Positions 20,446 through 32,645 of a stretch of 64,000 nt of DNA are shown piece by piece (position 1 is the stretch's first letter; each line of letters begins with the position of its first letter). This DNA is from Neoceratodus forsteri. Taxonomy: Eukaryota > Chordata > Ceratodontiformes > Ceratodontidae. A model generated the notes under the pieces. That model made no database searches. It had not been told where the DNA came from and worked only from the letters and a program-made list of their open reading frames with translations. Both the position numbers and the translations under genes were made by a program. The stretch is from positions 458,333,501 to 458,397,500 of the forward strand of contig CM057454.1 in NCBI GenBank assembly GCA_016271365.2, in the 5' to 3' direction.

Positions 20446-22410
20446 ACGTTCCGGTGCGGCTGCGCTCCAGTTCCGTTTTTGGCAGTTCCCCACATTTTCA
20501 TTGTTCAAGATTGTAAAATGTTTCACAATATTTTGTTATCCCCAATATGTGGAAAATTGCACATTTTTTGGTTTTTAGAATAACTTACCACCAAGTTCAT
20601 CTGGTGGTTGAGTTTTGGGTGATAAGGAAGCTGTGAGCGACAGGAAGGGACACACTGCGGCAGGCGCATTTGCAGAGTGAGGGAAACTGTGTGCATGTTT
20701 GCCATTGTAAGTGCTCCTTTATAATGGCAAATTATGGTACGGTTTCCCTATGGGAAAAAGGGGAGACCCATTAATTATAAAAAAGTTAAAAAATGGTTAT
20801 TACGTGGTTTAGCATAATTGTTCAGCACCTATACTGTCATTGTGTGACAGCATGGTATCTGTCATGTTAACTTGTATTCTAAGTGCTGAAATCTATTAAT
20901 AAAGAAAGTATAAAAAAAGAGGTCCTCTGAATCCTAGCCAGTTTGACTTGGAGTCCACTGACCTCCACCCTCAACCCAGTGAGGTGCGTACAGATGGGGC
21001 AGCAAGTCAGGTTCCAGAATGTCTCCTTTAAAACTGCCGCTCCACAACCATTGCACTGCACCACTCTCATGTCTGATAATAGCAGTCACTCCTTTCTGTT
21101 TTCTGAATATAACTTCCCCTGCTGTCCCTTCCCTTTATTTGCTCCTTCCCAGCTACATCCTTTATCAGGATCTACTTTAACACCTCACCTTAGATAGGGT
21201 GTTACTTGCGTTCCCTTTAAATGGTTGCCACATTACTTCAAGATAAAGTTCTCCCTCTATCCTCCTGCCTTTTTACTCCTCCTTTTTGCTAATTTTCCCC
21301 TTTTGTCCTTCCTGAGCTACTATTTTATCCTACTCCTTAGAGGGTGCCTCCTATACTCCCATCTGTAGCTGGGTTCCATGTGATGATAGTGATAGCAAAA
21401 CAGTGATTGCTATCATCGTGAATGTATATTGCCGAAAAGCATTTCGTGACATACAACTCTGACGACCAACTTCGGAGAAAAACACAAGTGTTTATGTGGG
21501 GGCTGTACCCCCTGCTGACTAAAGATTGTTGACTCCAGGGGGTGCATGTTGAGGAGGGTGAAATATTGGATCGATAAAAAAACATAGCCGCAAGCAGCAT
21601 CAAAACAAAAGCCCCCAGCAGGTCCCAAACCCAGTTTCTGCAGCACTGTTGCCAGCCACCCTCACTACCACACCACAGGGCTGGCTCAGCTGCAGCAGGA
21701 TCCCACCACCCATACAAACCCTCTCTCCTCTCCTTCCCCTCCACTTCCCTATCCCTCTTTATCCAGTCGCTCTCCTCGCTATAGGGTTGCTACCCTAGCA
21801 GGGTAGCTGTTCATGATAGCAATATACAGTAAATGAGTTTCTGTTTCTACAGTCACTCATTTATTGTCGCTATCATCACTGGCTACCCTGTAGTTGTTAT
21901 CTGCCTGCTTTATACCCCATAATTACCCAGTACCCCACCATCTGTAGTGATCTATACAGTTTATCATTAAGTCACAATAAGATTTAGAATATGCCCTTTT
22001 CTCTTGTCTGTCCGGCAGAGCCCCCTGCTTTCCTATGGTCCTCTGTGGATGCCTGTGGGTGCCTGCGGATACCCAAGATGCCAGTAATCTGTTCCACTAC
22101 TGCTGTATTCCATTCATGTGCTGGGACACAAGTGTGATGGAACATGCTGGGAGGAAATCCTTTTAGCCTTCTTGTCCAGGATTCCTGGTTATCTCTGATT
22201 GGTCCCTTCAGCTCCTTGGTTATGCCTTAATTTCCAAGTGGTCCCTATCCCCGACCCTGGCTTCCTGCTCCTGCAAAAAACAATGAAACCTCAACAGAGA
22301 CATAGAGTGGGGCCTTTCCTTTTCAAATGTGTATGAATTTTTGACCAAATGCACTGTCTTTTTTTCCAGGTGTGGCTTTTTTGAAAAGAATCTTCAGGAA
22401 TCAGACCAAT
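20446..22410. other. No gene recognised
   Basis: A/T-rich DNA with scattered short open frames. At 21368-21405 and 21865-21895 short GATGATAGTGATAGC / GCTATCATCACT words are inverted relative to each other and could be ends of a small unrecognised element. Nothing else supported. Confidence 0.4.
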
Positions 22411-22419
22411 CACACAGCC

Positions 22420-22774
22420 TGTTCACATCCTCCTGACATTTGTTCTAGTTAACTAAGTATCATCTGTGAACTTAAGTAGCCTGCTGGATATCCAATTTTC
22501 TGAATCATTGATGAAGATGTTGATGAGCAACGGCCTCAGCACTGAACCCTATGGGAAAGCACTGAGCAGGTCTGAACCCTATGGGACACCACTGAGTACT
22601 CCTTCCCCCTCAGAGTAGCAGCCAGTCACGTCCACCACTACTCTTTGATTCCTGCCTCAAGCCAATTAGCAATACACCATGTGTATGTCTTGTGTATACT
22701 GCACTGGTTTACTTTAAGCCCTTTGATTGGCTGATAGCCATGTGCTGAAAGTGTCTAGAGCACAGCTAGAATCA
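22420..22774 (-). pseudogene. CR1 LINE RT fragment, 3' part
   Basis: The minus strand reads RPLLINIFINDSENWISS..LKFTDDT (the usual FADDT is mutated to FTDDT), preceded by VVVDVTGCYSEGEGVLS. This is the CR1 RT region from the PQGSVLGP motif to the catalytic box. A 30-bp duplication (units starting CTGAACCCT at 22542 and 22572) lies in the PQGSVL region. It continues 5' at 24110 beyond an insertion. Confidence 0.7.
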
Positions 22775-24105
22775 AATCCTGGCAACCTGGACACTATACC
22801 CCAAAAAACATATTAATGCCCATTCGGAATGTTAAAAAACCTTTAGAATTTTAAGCACTGTCATTTTTTTTCGTCAGTTCATGTTCAAATTCAACATAAA
22901 AAGCATCAAAAATGGCTCCATTCAGTAACATTCATCTTCAGATCATATTTAAAGTAACAGATTTTGTTCTAAAATTATTTCTTTTTACCCTGCATTTCCA
23001 TTATATGTACCCTGCCTGCTGTGATGTCTCCCTCAGCCACCTGCCTACCCACCCACTCACTTGCTCATTCGCTTTCCCATGCAACGGCCGACCTGCCAGC
23101 CCCTCACTGATTCCCTCCATTGGCCACTTACTTCTTGAACAGAAATCATTAACCTTTCTTCTGTTGTGAACTCCTGTGAGCTGTCGATGACATTCTCATT
23201 TTTCTTTAATGCTGCTGCTGCTCATATTGTCAGTACCTGCAAAGCTGCCATGTCATTCCACACCCTATTTCTGCACCCACTTTTCCTCATGTTAATCACA
23301 CATCAGTGGGATCTCCTCCCTGTACGCTGCCTGCTGCTAACAGAATTTGCTCTAAAATTATTTCTTTTTTCCCTCTATTTCCGTTATCTGTACCTGCCTG
23401 CTGCGATGTCTCCCCCAATTGCCTGCCCACTTGCTCGCTCACTCGTTCGCTCTCTGATGCAACAGCCGACCTGACAGCCCCTCACTGATTCCCTCCCTTG
23501 GCCACTCACTTCTTTAACAGAAATCACTAACCTTTCTTTTGCTGTGAGCTGTTGTAAGCTGCCAACAGCATTCTCATGTCTTATCTTCACCACTGCTACT
23601 ACTCATATTGTCAGTACTTGCAATGTTGCCATGCCGTTCACTGCTCTATTTCCGCACCCACTTCCCCTCATGTTAATCACACATCAGTGGTGTCTCCTGC
23701 CCCCTACACTGCCTGCTGTTGTAATACACAGAAATTGTTTACAGATACTTCACTTTTACAGTGTAACCCAAATGGGAGTATGAGAGTAGGGGGTAGTGCC
23801 ATGACAACCAGGAAGAAAAAAACTACAAGTACAGATGCCACAGTTGGACAAAATTCCTAATGTGCAAACAGAAAATACAGTAAAAGGATAAAGGCAGAGG
23901 AACTATTTTGTCTAAAATTATGACAAACATGTAACTGTTTTTTTAAATCCTAGAAATTTAAATTGCAACATGCCTGTACAATTAAAAGGCCGACATCCTA
24001 AGTGCAATAAGACACTCAGGATGTGTGCACTAGACACTTCAAGCACATGACCAGGGTCTGAAGACACTCGGCCTGCAGCCTCGTGCCTCACTATTCCCTT
24101 GACTG
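22775..24105. mobile_element. Unclassified insertion in a CR1 fragment, with a tandem duplication
   Basis: Flanked by AGTGTCTAGAGCA (about 22757-22769) and AGTGTCTAGTGCA (about 24114-24126), one mismatch in 13, which fits a target-site duplication. CR1 RT sequence lies on both sides in the right order. Inside, 22955-23337 and 23338-23721 are direct copies of about 383 bp, rich in CCCTCACTGATTCCCTCC and GTTAATCACACATCAGTGG. No RT or transposase is visible. A non-autonomous retroposon is possible. Confidence 0.5.
22955..23721 (+). repeat. Tandem duplication of about 383 bp
   Basis: Unit 1 begins TAACAGATTTTGTTCTAAAA (22955), unit 2 TAACAGAATTTGCTCTAAAA (23338). Both run through CAACGGCCGACCTG / CAACAGCCGACCTG, CATATTGTCAGTAC and the ACACATCAGTGG block. 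By eye about 85 percent identical, so the duplication is not recent. Confidence 0.85.
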
Positions 24106-24460
24106 TGTAGTAGAAGTGTCTAGTGCAATATCAAAGGCCTTTGTAAAGACCACTCCAGATGGACTATGTCCATGGATATACTCTTGTCAACCTCCCTAGT
24201 CACTTCCTCAGACAAGCTGATTAGTTAATTTGTCATGATCTACCCCTCATAAAGCCATGCTAAGAAAGCTCAACAACTTTGGCCTCAAACAAGTACTTTA
24301 TTATTCTGTCCTTGATACTGGCCTCCAGGGCCTTGCCCTGCACTGATGTCAGGCTGATCAGCCTGTAGTTGCGGGGTCCAATAGTGCTTCCTTCTTTAAG
24401 ACGGGGACCACATTAGCCACTTTCCAGTCCTCTGACACCACACCTGTTTGGAAGATTCTT
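24106..24460 (-). pseudogene. CR1 LINE RT fragment, 5' part
   Basis: The minus strand reads TGVVSEDWKVANVVPVLKK, then STIGPRNYRLISLTSVQGK and a HGFM..RS block, ending in FTKAFDIA. These are the classical CR1 RT motifs preceding those found at 22420-22774. Several stops and one frame change. Together the two parts form one old CR1 copy. Confidence 0.75.
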
Positions 24461-24876
24461 TTCCCTTAAAATATTTTTATTATAAAGTAAAGGCTTAAAA
24501 CATTTTAAATATTACTCAATTTTCAATGCTATGCCTGTTTGCAAGGGTCCGATCCCTTCCTTCACCGTCCTACTTACATTTATGTTCTGGAAGAAGACTT
24601 TGGTGCTGTATACAGCTACTGATGCCATCCTTGCTTCCAGTCTTTCCTTGGCTGTCTATAAAACCCCTTTGACTACTAATTCATATTCCTCTACTAACCT
24701 CTCCAAGTTGATGCCCCCTTTCTCATTCTGTCCACACATAGCCTATCCTTTTTCCTATCCCCATCTACAGAATACTGCTTCTGATCATTTCATGACTTAA
24801 CCTATCGATAATGTACTGTACTTATGTAAATATTTAAATACATAATTATCATTAGTAGTATTTGTTTTGATAACTA

Positions 24877-25440
24877 AGGGCCTGATCCTCAAAGGCCTTG
24901 CACACCTACATAGGGATGTTAGCAGGAACTAGAAGTGTGCAGAGGTTTTGCTCCACACATGCAGTGACCCCCTTGCATCCACAGCCCTGGATGCATGCCC
25001 TACAGCACCTGATTCCATGCTGTTAGCACACCAACATGCATAACCAGGTCAGGGGTGGGCACAGGGCAGAGGTGTGCTAATGCCTTATTTCTGAACAAAG
25101 CTCTGCAGTGCAGATAGCCGGCAAATGGGGAGCCTTCATATACAGGGTATGTAACTTTTACAAACTGGCTCTGCTGCTTTAAGGGATTGTGCATCCAATG
25201 TTTGATATAAAATGCTACACATTAATATAGATGATGGAACAGGTCACACTTGGTCTAACAATTGTGCCCAGGTACATTTATATCTGCAACAAAGGGAGGC
25301 CCGCCCCACTGCAAGGTGTGCTGTTAGTGACAACAATAAATACAATGAAACACTATTGGTTTATTTGTTAAACTGGATTAACAAATACAGTGCTACATGT
25401 CTATTAACGGCCCACCTGGGACCAGCAAATCTGCCCTAAA
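24877..25440. repeat. Possible Harbinger-type MITE fragment
   Basis: Starts AGGGCCTGATCCTCAAAGGCC, close to the GGGCCTGATATTCAAAG-type termini of Harbinger MITEs seen elsewhere in the window, followed by TGCACACC and TGTGCAGAGG motifs. A matching right end was not found; the right limit is approximate. Confidence 0.35.
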
Positions 25441-26960
25441 TATCACTGAGTCCATAATATACAGAATGCACAGCATTAATAATCTGCATTTAGGACCACA
25501 ATAAATGTACTTTATATTGTGATGTCCTCAAAATGCATTATAAAATGGATTTAGACTGTCCCTAGCCAGATAAGACAGGCACTATTATTTCAAGACACAG
25601 TGGTACACAGTGATAGGTTCTGCTATACGTAAAGATATCAGGATCATATTGTCACAGCTTCCTTAGTCTTAACTTGTTTTAACACTAGGAATCCCTTTGT
25701 TTAAAATGCATCAAATTGATAGGGCTAAGCACTGTTAAATAGATTTTCTGGGAGTTACTGACTGACATGGTGTGTCTTCTTGGAACCTATCACTGAGCAC
25801 CACTGCTAAGAAACTATCTGGTAAATATCAACAACGAACAGAAAAGGAACATAATGATTATTTTACATGCATAGTCATTTAAATGACCTATAGAATACCC
25901 ATAAAGTATCTACATTTTAGACTCTAATACTCTACCAGAGTTATCCCAAACTGGAGTGACAATATCCAACTGAAGTGGATTTGATAAATTAGTAACCCTA
26001 CCACGTCCCCTACCCTCATGATCCAAGGACAGTCTACTGGTACAGACCCATGCATCAACAGTACGGTACCTCATAACGGGTCAACATATTACAACTTGGT
26101 ATATAGCAACCCTAATCCTCATCATCTCCCCCTTCTCCTGCCCTTGTAACCAGGGTGGGACAAATCAGATAGCTAGGTAACCAAAGACCAGTAATACAAT
26201 TGGTTTTGCTGGCACATTTTGATACTTAATAACCAGCTGGGTACATCCCCATGAAATGACTTTTCAGCCCTTAAAAATGATGGCCACTAAAATATTGACT
26301 TGGCTACCACATTTCTAAAACCTACTGGCCAAACTGACCAGCAGCTCACAAACTGATTTATTCCACCATGGTCGTGGCACAAGGTCAAGGTATAGGTCTA
26401 GCGATGTCCTGTTAGACTGTGCTGGGTTCTGTGACTATCTGAAGGTTTGGTGGTAACTAGCTGAGGGCCTAGTGAAAGAATTTGCCTTTGTGAATTGCAG
26501 TGGTGAAGTGGGTGAACTTTGCCAAATTCACAAAGTTAAGGGAATTCAGCATCCACATTACACTTCATTTGGTAACGTCATGAAGTGCACCTTTCAGAAC
26601 TTTGCCTGCAAAGTTCCACACGTCACAGAGTTTGGTGATCTGCACAGCAACAGGAAGTGATGAGCTAATCACAGCCAGTACCTAAAATGAGGCAGCAGGA
26701 ATGTAATCATGTGACATGCTATGCTCTGTACAGTCCTGGTTTGTTGTTGAAGCTCTGTCTCTCTAGTGCTCAGAGTTTTCTCTGTCTGTCTACTAGGTTA
26801 AAAGTTTGAATTTTGGTGTGCAGTTATCGCAGATTAGTTCCTCTATCATGTGATATGCTGTGCTGTTAAAAATCTCTATAACAATCAGCTCAATTTGTGG
26901 TTATTTCATCTATAATTTGAGTACTCTTTAAAAGTTCAGATCAGTAGCTTAGTTACTGTA
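25441..26960. other. No gene recognised
   Basis: A/T-rich unique-looking DNA. Short open frames, no recognisable protein. Around 26480-26650 the words GAATTTGCCTTTGTGAATT and AACTTTGCCAAATTCACAAAG are partly inverted relative to each other, a possible weak hairpin. Confidence 0.4.
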
Positions 26961-26964
26961 GCTC

Positions 26965-26991
26965 TGTGTGTGTGTGTGTGTGTGTGTGTGT
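26965..26991 (+). repeat. (TG)n microsatellite
   Basis: About 13 uninterrupted TG units. Confidence 0.95.
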
Positions 26992-27733
26992 TGTGGGAAG
27001 GGCTCTTGTCTCTCTCTACAGTTTAGGTTTCAAGCTGTAGCAGAGCAGAGTCTGTTCTCTCTCTGCTCAGTATACGATGCATTTAAGTGCACACAGCGAC
27101 TGGCACTGACATGATGACTGTAATCAGTGTGCTCTATTCTTTTTTTCCATATAGCTTTTTACCCATTGGGTTGCTGACCACTCAGACCCCGCTTCCCCCA
27201 GACTGGCTGCCACCTGTATTCTTTAAAGTGTCTCTATTTTTACTGTTTGGAGTGACAGACATTGCCTTCGGCCCCAGAATTGCCAGTAGAGGCTAGTGAT
27301 CTGTTAGCAGACTGAATTTCTGTCTGTACAGGTACTTAGGGAACTTCTTGACACTTAAAACTATGCTCAAGGTTTCTTTTAGTTTTTTTGCAGTCAATCT
27401 TTTTATTAAAAAATGTTTGAAAAAAGGCTTCCTTTTCAACCTGAGCATAACTACTTTCGCATGGGGACGGCACTGGGTCAGAATAGCACCGACCACAATG
27501 TCGTCAGCAACAATAGCATGGCAATAATGCCATCAGTTTTATTTTTGCAGGGGGCTATGCCCCCCACACCCCCCAACACAGGGAGCTTTGCCCCACACAC
27601 CCTCCTGGACTGAAGGATTCCCACTCTGGGGGGGGGCACGGATCACAGGGAAAGGTAAAATATGTGGGGCCTTGGAATACTGTTTCCACAGCCCTGTGTC
27701 AAAGAAACACAGTCCCGAGTGCACAAAAATGTT

Positions 27734-27800
27734 GGAGACCAGGATTAGAATCCTGGTTTCCACTGCCACTGGCTGAGCTGCTCTATGCCCTAGCCCTCCA
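27734..27800 (-). repeat. tRNA-like remnant (SINE head)
   Basis: The minus strand reads an AGCTCAGCCAGTGG D-arm/A-box-like word and, about 12 bp further, CCAGG-ATTCTAAT-CCTGG, a five-pair T-arm with a TTCTAAT loop (one base longer than canonical). No intact acceptor or anticodon stem can be folded by eye, so a tRNA-derived SINE head is preferred to a tRNA gene. Confidence 0.4.
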
Positions 27801-27919
27801 CACCATGGGAGCAGCTCGGCTAGCCTCCTGGATCCTGGTGCTCTTATTTGTGTTGAGCACCACAGACAGTGACTTGGGGAGCACTTACTGAAAGCGCTGT
27901 AGATCCCCTCTCACTGTCC

Positions 27920-29400
27920 GTGTTAGCATTACACGAACTAGTGCTGAAGTAAAAGCAATTAGGTGTTCCTCCATTGAACATAATACATGAGAGATGACTG
28001 CGCCAACTCCATATAGGGGCTCAACGCATGCCAGCCTCAGAGGTTTGGCTGGGTCATAGTGCACTCGCCACTTGCTCTTCAGAAGACATTGCTTGCAAGC
28101 CTGGAATGCTTCCTCACACTGTGGTGATCAGTTCAATTTAGCTTCTTTCTGTAGCAAGTCATGTAAGGGTTAAAACAATGTTGGTAAGTGTGCTAGGAAA
28201 TACCATTAGTAGTTCAACAGGCCCAAGAAGGATCTTAACTCAGTCACATTTGTTGGCGCCAGTGCCCTGACTATGGTTTCCACCTTGCTCTCCGTTGGGT
28301 ATAGCCCGTGGGCGTGGATTTGATAGCCCAGGTACTCAACAGAATCTTGCATAAATTGACATTTGGCTAGCTTTACCTTCAGTACATATTGCTGTAGTCT
28401 TGAAAGGACTTGGTCCAGGACTGTCAGATGCTCTTCCACTGTGGGTGCTGTTACCAAGATATCATCCATAAAGCAGATTACACAGTCCAGTCCATGCAGC
28501 GTCTGGTCCATTGTGTGCTGGAAAATTGCTGGTTCTGTGGAAACTCCTTAGGCAAAATGATAATATTGGTAAAGTCCATTGTGGATGCTAGTTATTACAG
28601 TTCAGACTTGGGTTCCAATTCCAACTACTGGTATGCAAAGGATAAGTCCAACTTGCTAAAGAACTTTCCACCTGCTATTGTGGCAAACAAGTCCTGCAAT
28701 TTGGGTAATGGGTATGCTTTTGGCTCTGTACAATGGTTCACTGTAAGCTTGTAGTCACCACACAACCTCACTACTTTCTCTCGCTTCAGTACCACACTGA
28801 TAGGGGCAGTCTAGTTGCTCCTCTCTACTCATGACACAATATCATGGCTTTTGAGATGGTTCAGTTCCTTCTGTACCATTTTCCTTAAGGTGTAGGGTTC
28901 TAGTTGAGCCTTTTGGAAATTTGGAGTAGCTCCCATCTGCATGGAGATCTTTGCCTTAAAATCCTGGATTGTGCTGTAGACGTTTTGGAAAACAGGACCA
29001 TGTTTGTCCAATACAGTTTCATACATGGTCAGATATTTCCTGAAATTTCTGTGATATTTCTGGAGAAATTCCCTGCCTGCTTACTGTACCACTATGGGCT
29101 ACCAGCGAAAATTTCTTTAGATATATATCGCAAAATAACTGGAAATAGCTGAATGTATCTATATACCTTCCTCACTGCATCTTGCGGTGCCTTGGTCACA
29201 GTGTTTAATCTGAAGATCTTTTCCCAGATCAACTTGATCTTCCTGAGCCAGTTTCTTCCTAGTAATGCAGAACTTTCCTCTTGTACTACCAGCAGAAGCA
29301 AGGTCCACGTTCCCCCTTGTAGGTGACTAGTACCTGTATTTTCCCCAGCACAGGGATTTGGTCTCCAGTGTAAGACATGAGCTGAATATTTAATGGTTAC
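27920..29400 (-). pseudogene. Ty3/gypsy pol remnant: protease end, RT, start of RNase H
   Basis: Minus-strand order: LYETVLDKHGPVFQ-like linker, LEPYTLRKMVQKELNHL, the RT palm with KLDLSYAYQ, then VICFMDDILVTAP with catalytic MDD, the thumb PTNVTELRSFLGLLNY, and RNase H start GAVISHVLCSMEEHLIAF. These are typical of Mag/K02A2.6-like Ty3/gypsy elements. Stops near 28820 and 28550 and a frame change before FMDD disable it. It breaks off within RNase H at about 27920; integrase and the downstream LTR are absent. Confidence 0.85.
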
Positions 29401-30347
29401 AATGGGCACCACTTAAGGTTATCTTTGTAGATGTGCTCTGGCACAAGAGATACTGATTCTCCGGTGTCAAGCTGCATGCTAACCATTTTTTCTGCCAACT
29501 TGACCTGGAGAGAAATTTCCTCTCCATTGGCTTGCCTTGCATAGACCATGAACAGCTGTAATGTCTCATCTGTTTCAGTTGCTGGCGTGGCATCTGTGAC
29601 ATACTGTGCATGAGCAGTCCGTGATGCATGTTTGCTCACTCTCTGTATGTGACTCACTTTTCCACAGTTGTGACATTTCTCTTGTTGAAAGCAGCATGTG
29701 CTTTGCTGGTGGTTACCCCCACACCTGTAACACAGTTGTTTCAACTTTGTGGACATGCTTTGTGATGCTGACATCCGAGATGTGTGTGAATGCTGATGAA
29801 GGGTTGGTGGACCACTTTGTGGTCTGGAATGTGCCTTGGACTCTGGTGTATGGGTGACCCTGTGAAACCCCATCGTTTTTGGTTCAGAATGTCCTGCTAG
29901 CTCCCTGGAGCCTTTCAGGGTGAGCTCCACAGTGAGCACAATGTCACAGGCAAATTTGCAGGTTAAGTCCGGGTCTGTCAAAAGCAATTTGTGGTAGGCT
30001 TTCCCTCTCAGACGGAAGACAAACTGATCCCAGAAAACCGCATCCAGGAACTGGCTGAACTCACAGGTACTTATTGTATGCTTCAGTGCAATGATGTCAT
30101 TGGCAAGAGTTTTCCCCTCTTCTTGGACCTGACCATGGAAACAAAAACATCTGGCAATGATAAGCGGCTTGGGCTTGAAATATTGTGCAAGTGTCTTGGT
30201 GATGTGCACATATTACATGGTCAGTAGGTTGGCAGATGTAGTGAGATTCCTGAGAAGTGCACAGACTTTCGGTAACAGAACTGCCAGTAAGACATCTACC
30301 CTGTTGTCTTCTACAATTGCATTTGCTGCCAACCAGTGCTGAAAACG
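29397..30347 (-). pseudogene. Ty3/gypsy gag (main part) with zinc knuckles and protease active site
   Basis: The frame 30209-29397 reads a gag core (FKPKPLIIARCFCFHGQVQ, EEGKTLANDIIALKHTIS, LTDPDLTCKFACDIVL), two zinc knuckles of CCHC type (CYRCGGNHQQSTC and CHNCGKVSHIQRVSKH; the second has Ser for Gly and an irregular end), and a retropepsin-like LDTGES motif with SLVPEHIYKDNL. Gag binds RNA and the protease would mature the polyprotein. A further 5' stretch (HWLAANAIVEDN, LLPKVCALLRNL) lies in another frame up to 30347, where a LINE 3' end is inserted. Confidence 0.85.
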
Positions 30348-31004
30348 CTCTCCGCCCCCTCACATCCCTGCATCAAAATCTCACTCTGGCACTACCTGAA
30401 ACCCTCCTCAGCCTGCCCCTGTACCACCTAGTATTTCCCTTCTTACTCAAGTACCATGAGCTCCCAGGGCCCCACTGCACCATACCCCTCCGAACTAGTT
30501 ACAGAATTCTGACTTCACACCCTCCTCCATCCTCTCCCCTCACCCCTCCCTCCCTAATTGGCCTTACCCTTCCACCCAGTCCCTCCCCCACCCCCACCGC
30601 TCCACCCCGTCCTCCCCCATCCGTTTTTCCCCTCGTATGCACTTACTTCTGTTAGCACTAATTTACCTCTTAAATTGTAACTAAATTTGTCTTGTTTTAC
30701 CTGAATTCGCTTAGCTTTACTCCGTAATTGTATGCACCTGTGTCTCCCAACCTCAATTCTAACTATGCCTTCCTTCTCTTTCTTTCAGGTATTGTCCGTT
30801 GTTTTCTTGTATGCAAAATTTGTGCTTACTGTTGGCCACCTATTCATTTTCTGTTAATCCTGTTGATTGCTCAACTGTATGTAACTGACTCCTGAATGCC
30901 TCTACCTTTGTAACCCTCCTGGGTAGCACCTGAAAATAGGCACTTGGCTGTCTAGTATGCCCTACCCGGTTAACAAAAACAAATAAATAAATAAATAAAA
31001 ATTG
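30348..31004 (+). mobile_element. LINE 3' UTR/tail inserted in gypsy gag
   Basis: About 650 bp of pyrimidine-rich non-coding DNA ending in the shared block CACCTGAAAATAGGCACTTG and an (AAAT)n tail. Flanked by TGAAA on both sides (30343-30347 and about 31004-31009), and gag reading resumes on either side (QHWLAAN against AYETFNF). Same family as the antisense tail at 651-765. Confidence 0.65.
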
Positions 31005-31054
31005 AAAGTTTCATATGCTTTGTCAAATTCTGGCACACATCCAATGGATGCCAT
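31005..31054 (-). pseudogene. Gypsy gag N terminus
   Basis: The minus strand starts MASIGCVPEFDKAYETFNF at 31054. This fits the first residues of Mag-type gag (short polar start, then aromatic-rich W/F..HW motif continued beyond the LINE insertion). Upstream GGTTGGCAAC could be part of a primer-binding site region. Confidence 0.55.
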
Positions 31055-31059
31055 GTTGC

Positions 31060-32384
31060 CAACCAAGTTTGTTGGCCCTATACTATGGGGTGGAGTGGCT
31101 ATGCCACATAGCTGGGGCACACACCACTCAGATTCTGCATGCCCCCCATTGGAATGCACAAATGGGGCACGCAGCACCATGTGCCTGGTCCCATGGGCAT
31201 GTGGAGAGCAACGCACCGGGGGCAGTCAGGGGGCATGCTAGCACTATGCACAATGCACCAAGGTGTGTAGTGCTGGCCATGGGGGTATGCAGGGGGTGCA
31301 GGATACACCAGGGAGAGCCCTACCTGAAGCCCCCTCTTTGCCCCATGAATAGATCGGGAGTCACCCGACAACAGGGCAGGTAGCCCACCCACCCTCCAGG
31401 GCCACTGCACATGGACACCCAGTGCCTCCCACCCACCCTAGCACACATCGGTCCCCTCCTTCCTGCACAGGTCATGGATGCTGCTCCTACCCCCATGAAT
31501 GGCACCGCTTGCCCACCCCCCTGTGAAAGGGTTACAGGACTTCAGGAGACCCTCTTTCAAGTCTGTTGCAACAGCATTCAAATCTATCTTTTCCATCTGC
31601 TCTCCTTCCTTTACTCCCCATCGACAGGTAGGCCACCTGTCTGATGTTCTTGCTGTCTCTGTACTTAAATCCCTCTTTGTTTATTTCTGGTCTCAGTGAG
31701 CTCCGTAAACCCCCCCCTTCATGAACATGTGAACAAGCACCTGCATGATTGTGCGTACCCTCACATGCGCGAACTTGCGATTGTTTGCTAGCGAGTGTAC
31801 TCATTAAGAGAATTCAAATAGATATTACTGTATTGTGCAGCCACTTCCAAGATGTTTTCTCCTGCTGTGACTGTTCTATCTCAGTATGTTGGGCTGCAAC
31901 TGCTCAGGCAATTTTGAAAAGGTAAAGTAATGTAAAATTGAAGTACGTTTGACCTCTTTTACCAATGCAGCCTTTGCGTGTTGGGTTTTTAGTTTGTTTT
32001 TATACATCTGTGCATCGTTATCTGTCCATTTGCCAGAATTTCCTGAGTCATTTTCCTGGGTCAGAAATAGACACTTAAGGGAAATTATGTTAGAGTTCGG
32101 GGAGGCATTTCTTTTCAGAACTGCTTAGCGCTACAGTCCTGGACTGCACTCTCACTCTGGCATAAAAAAATATCCAAAACTGGAAACAGTGTACAAAGGG
32201 GAATAAAAACATGAGAAACAGGAAGAGGGTAGGGTGTTACACAGAACAGTGGACACCTTACTAAAAGCACTTTTTAGCATTATTTTTATAACTTTTTAGC
32301 AGCAAACAAGCTTTAAGTGCTAAATCAAAAGCACTGGGGGCTTACATACACCTTATTTTAGCGAAGTTTACAGTTTGTAATACG
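31060..32384. other. No gene recognised
   Basis: 31090-31530 is GC-rich with TGCACAATGCACC-like words similar in style to the Harbinger interior but without identifiable ends. 31531-32384 is mixed composition. No supported coding region. Confidence 0.4.
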
Positions 32385-32645
32385 AGTGTTCCTGCGACCC
32401 CTACTCAGTTACTTCCGGGTCATAAGGACCCATAAAAGCTTGCACTGCAGCGAGCAGAGACGGCGTGTGCAGGGCGATGCATACGTCGTGGCGTGGAGGC
32501 GCAGAGACACGGCATCTGCGGCGTGTCTGCTGTGTCCGCTGGGACCGTAGGACTTAACACAATCTAAGATAACTAACGTAGTAAGTACCTTGCAGAATAA
32601 CTATAAACATAGACTTATTCTAGATATACTAAATAAGACTACAAA

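Noticed and set aside
21337..21744. 135-codon minus-strand frame
   Set aside because: No motif; no support beyond being open.
27734..27800. Functional tRNA gene
   Set aside because: T-arm is good, but the loop has an extra base and no acceptor or anticodon stem pairs by eye.
29397..30209. Domesticated gypsy gag gene (271 codons, open)
   Set aside because: The frame is open but its N terminus is split by a LINE insertion, the second zinc knuckle is damaged, and the attached pol is full of stops; no sign of preserved function.
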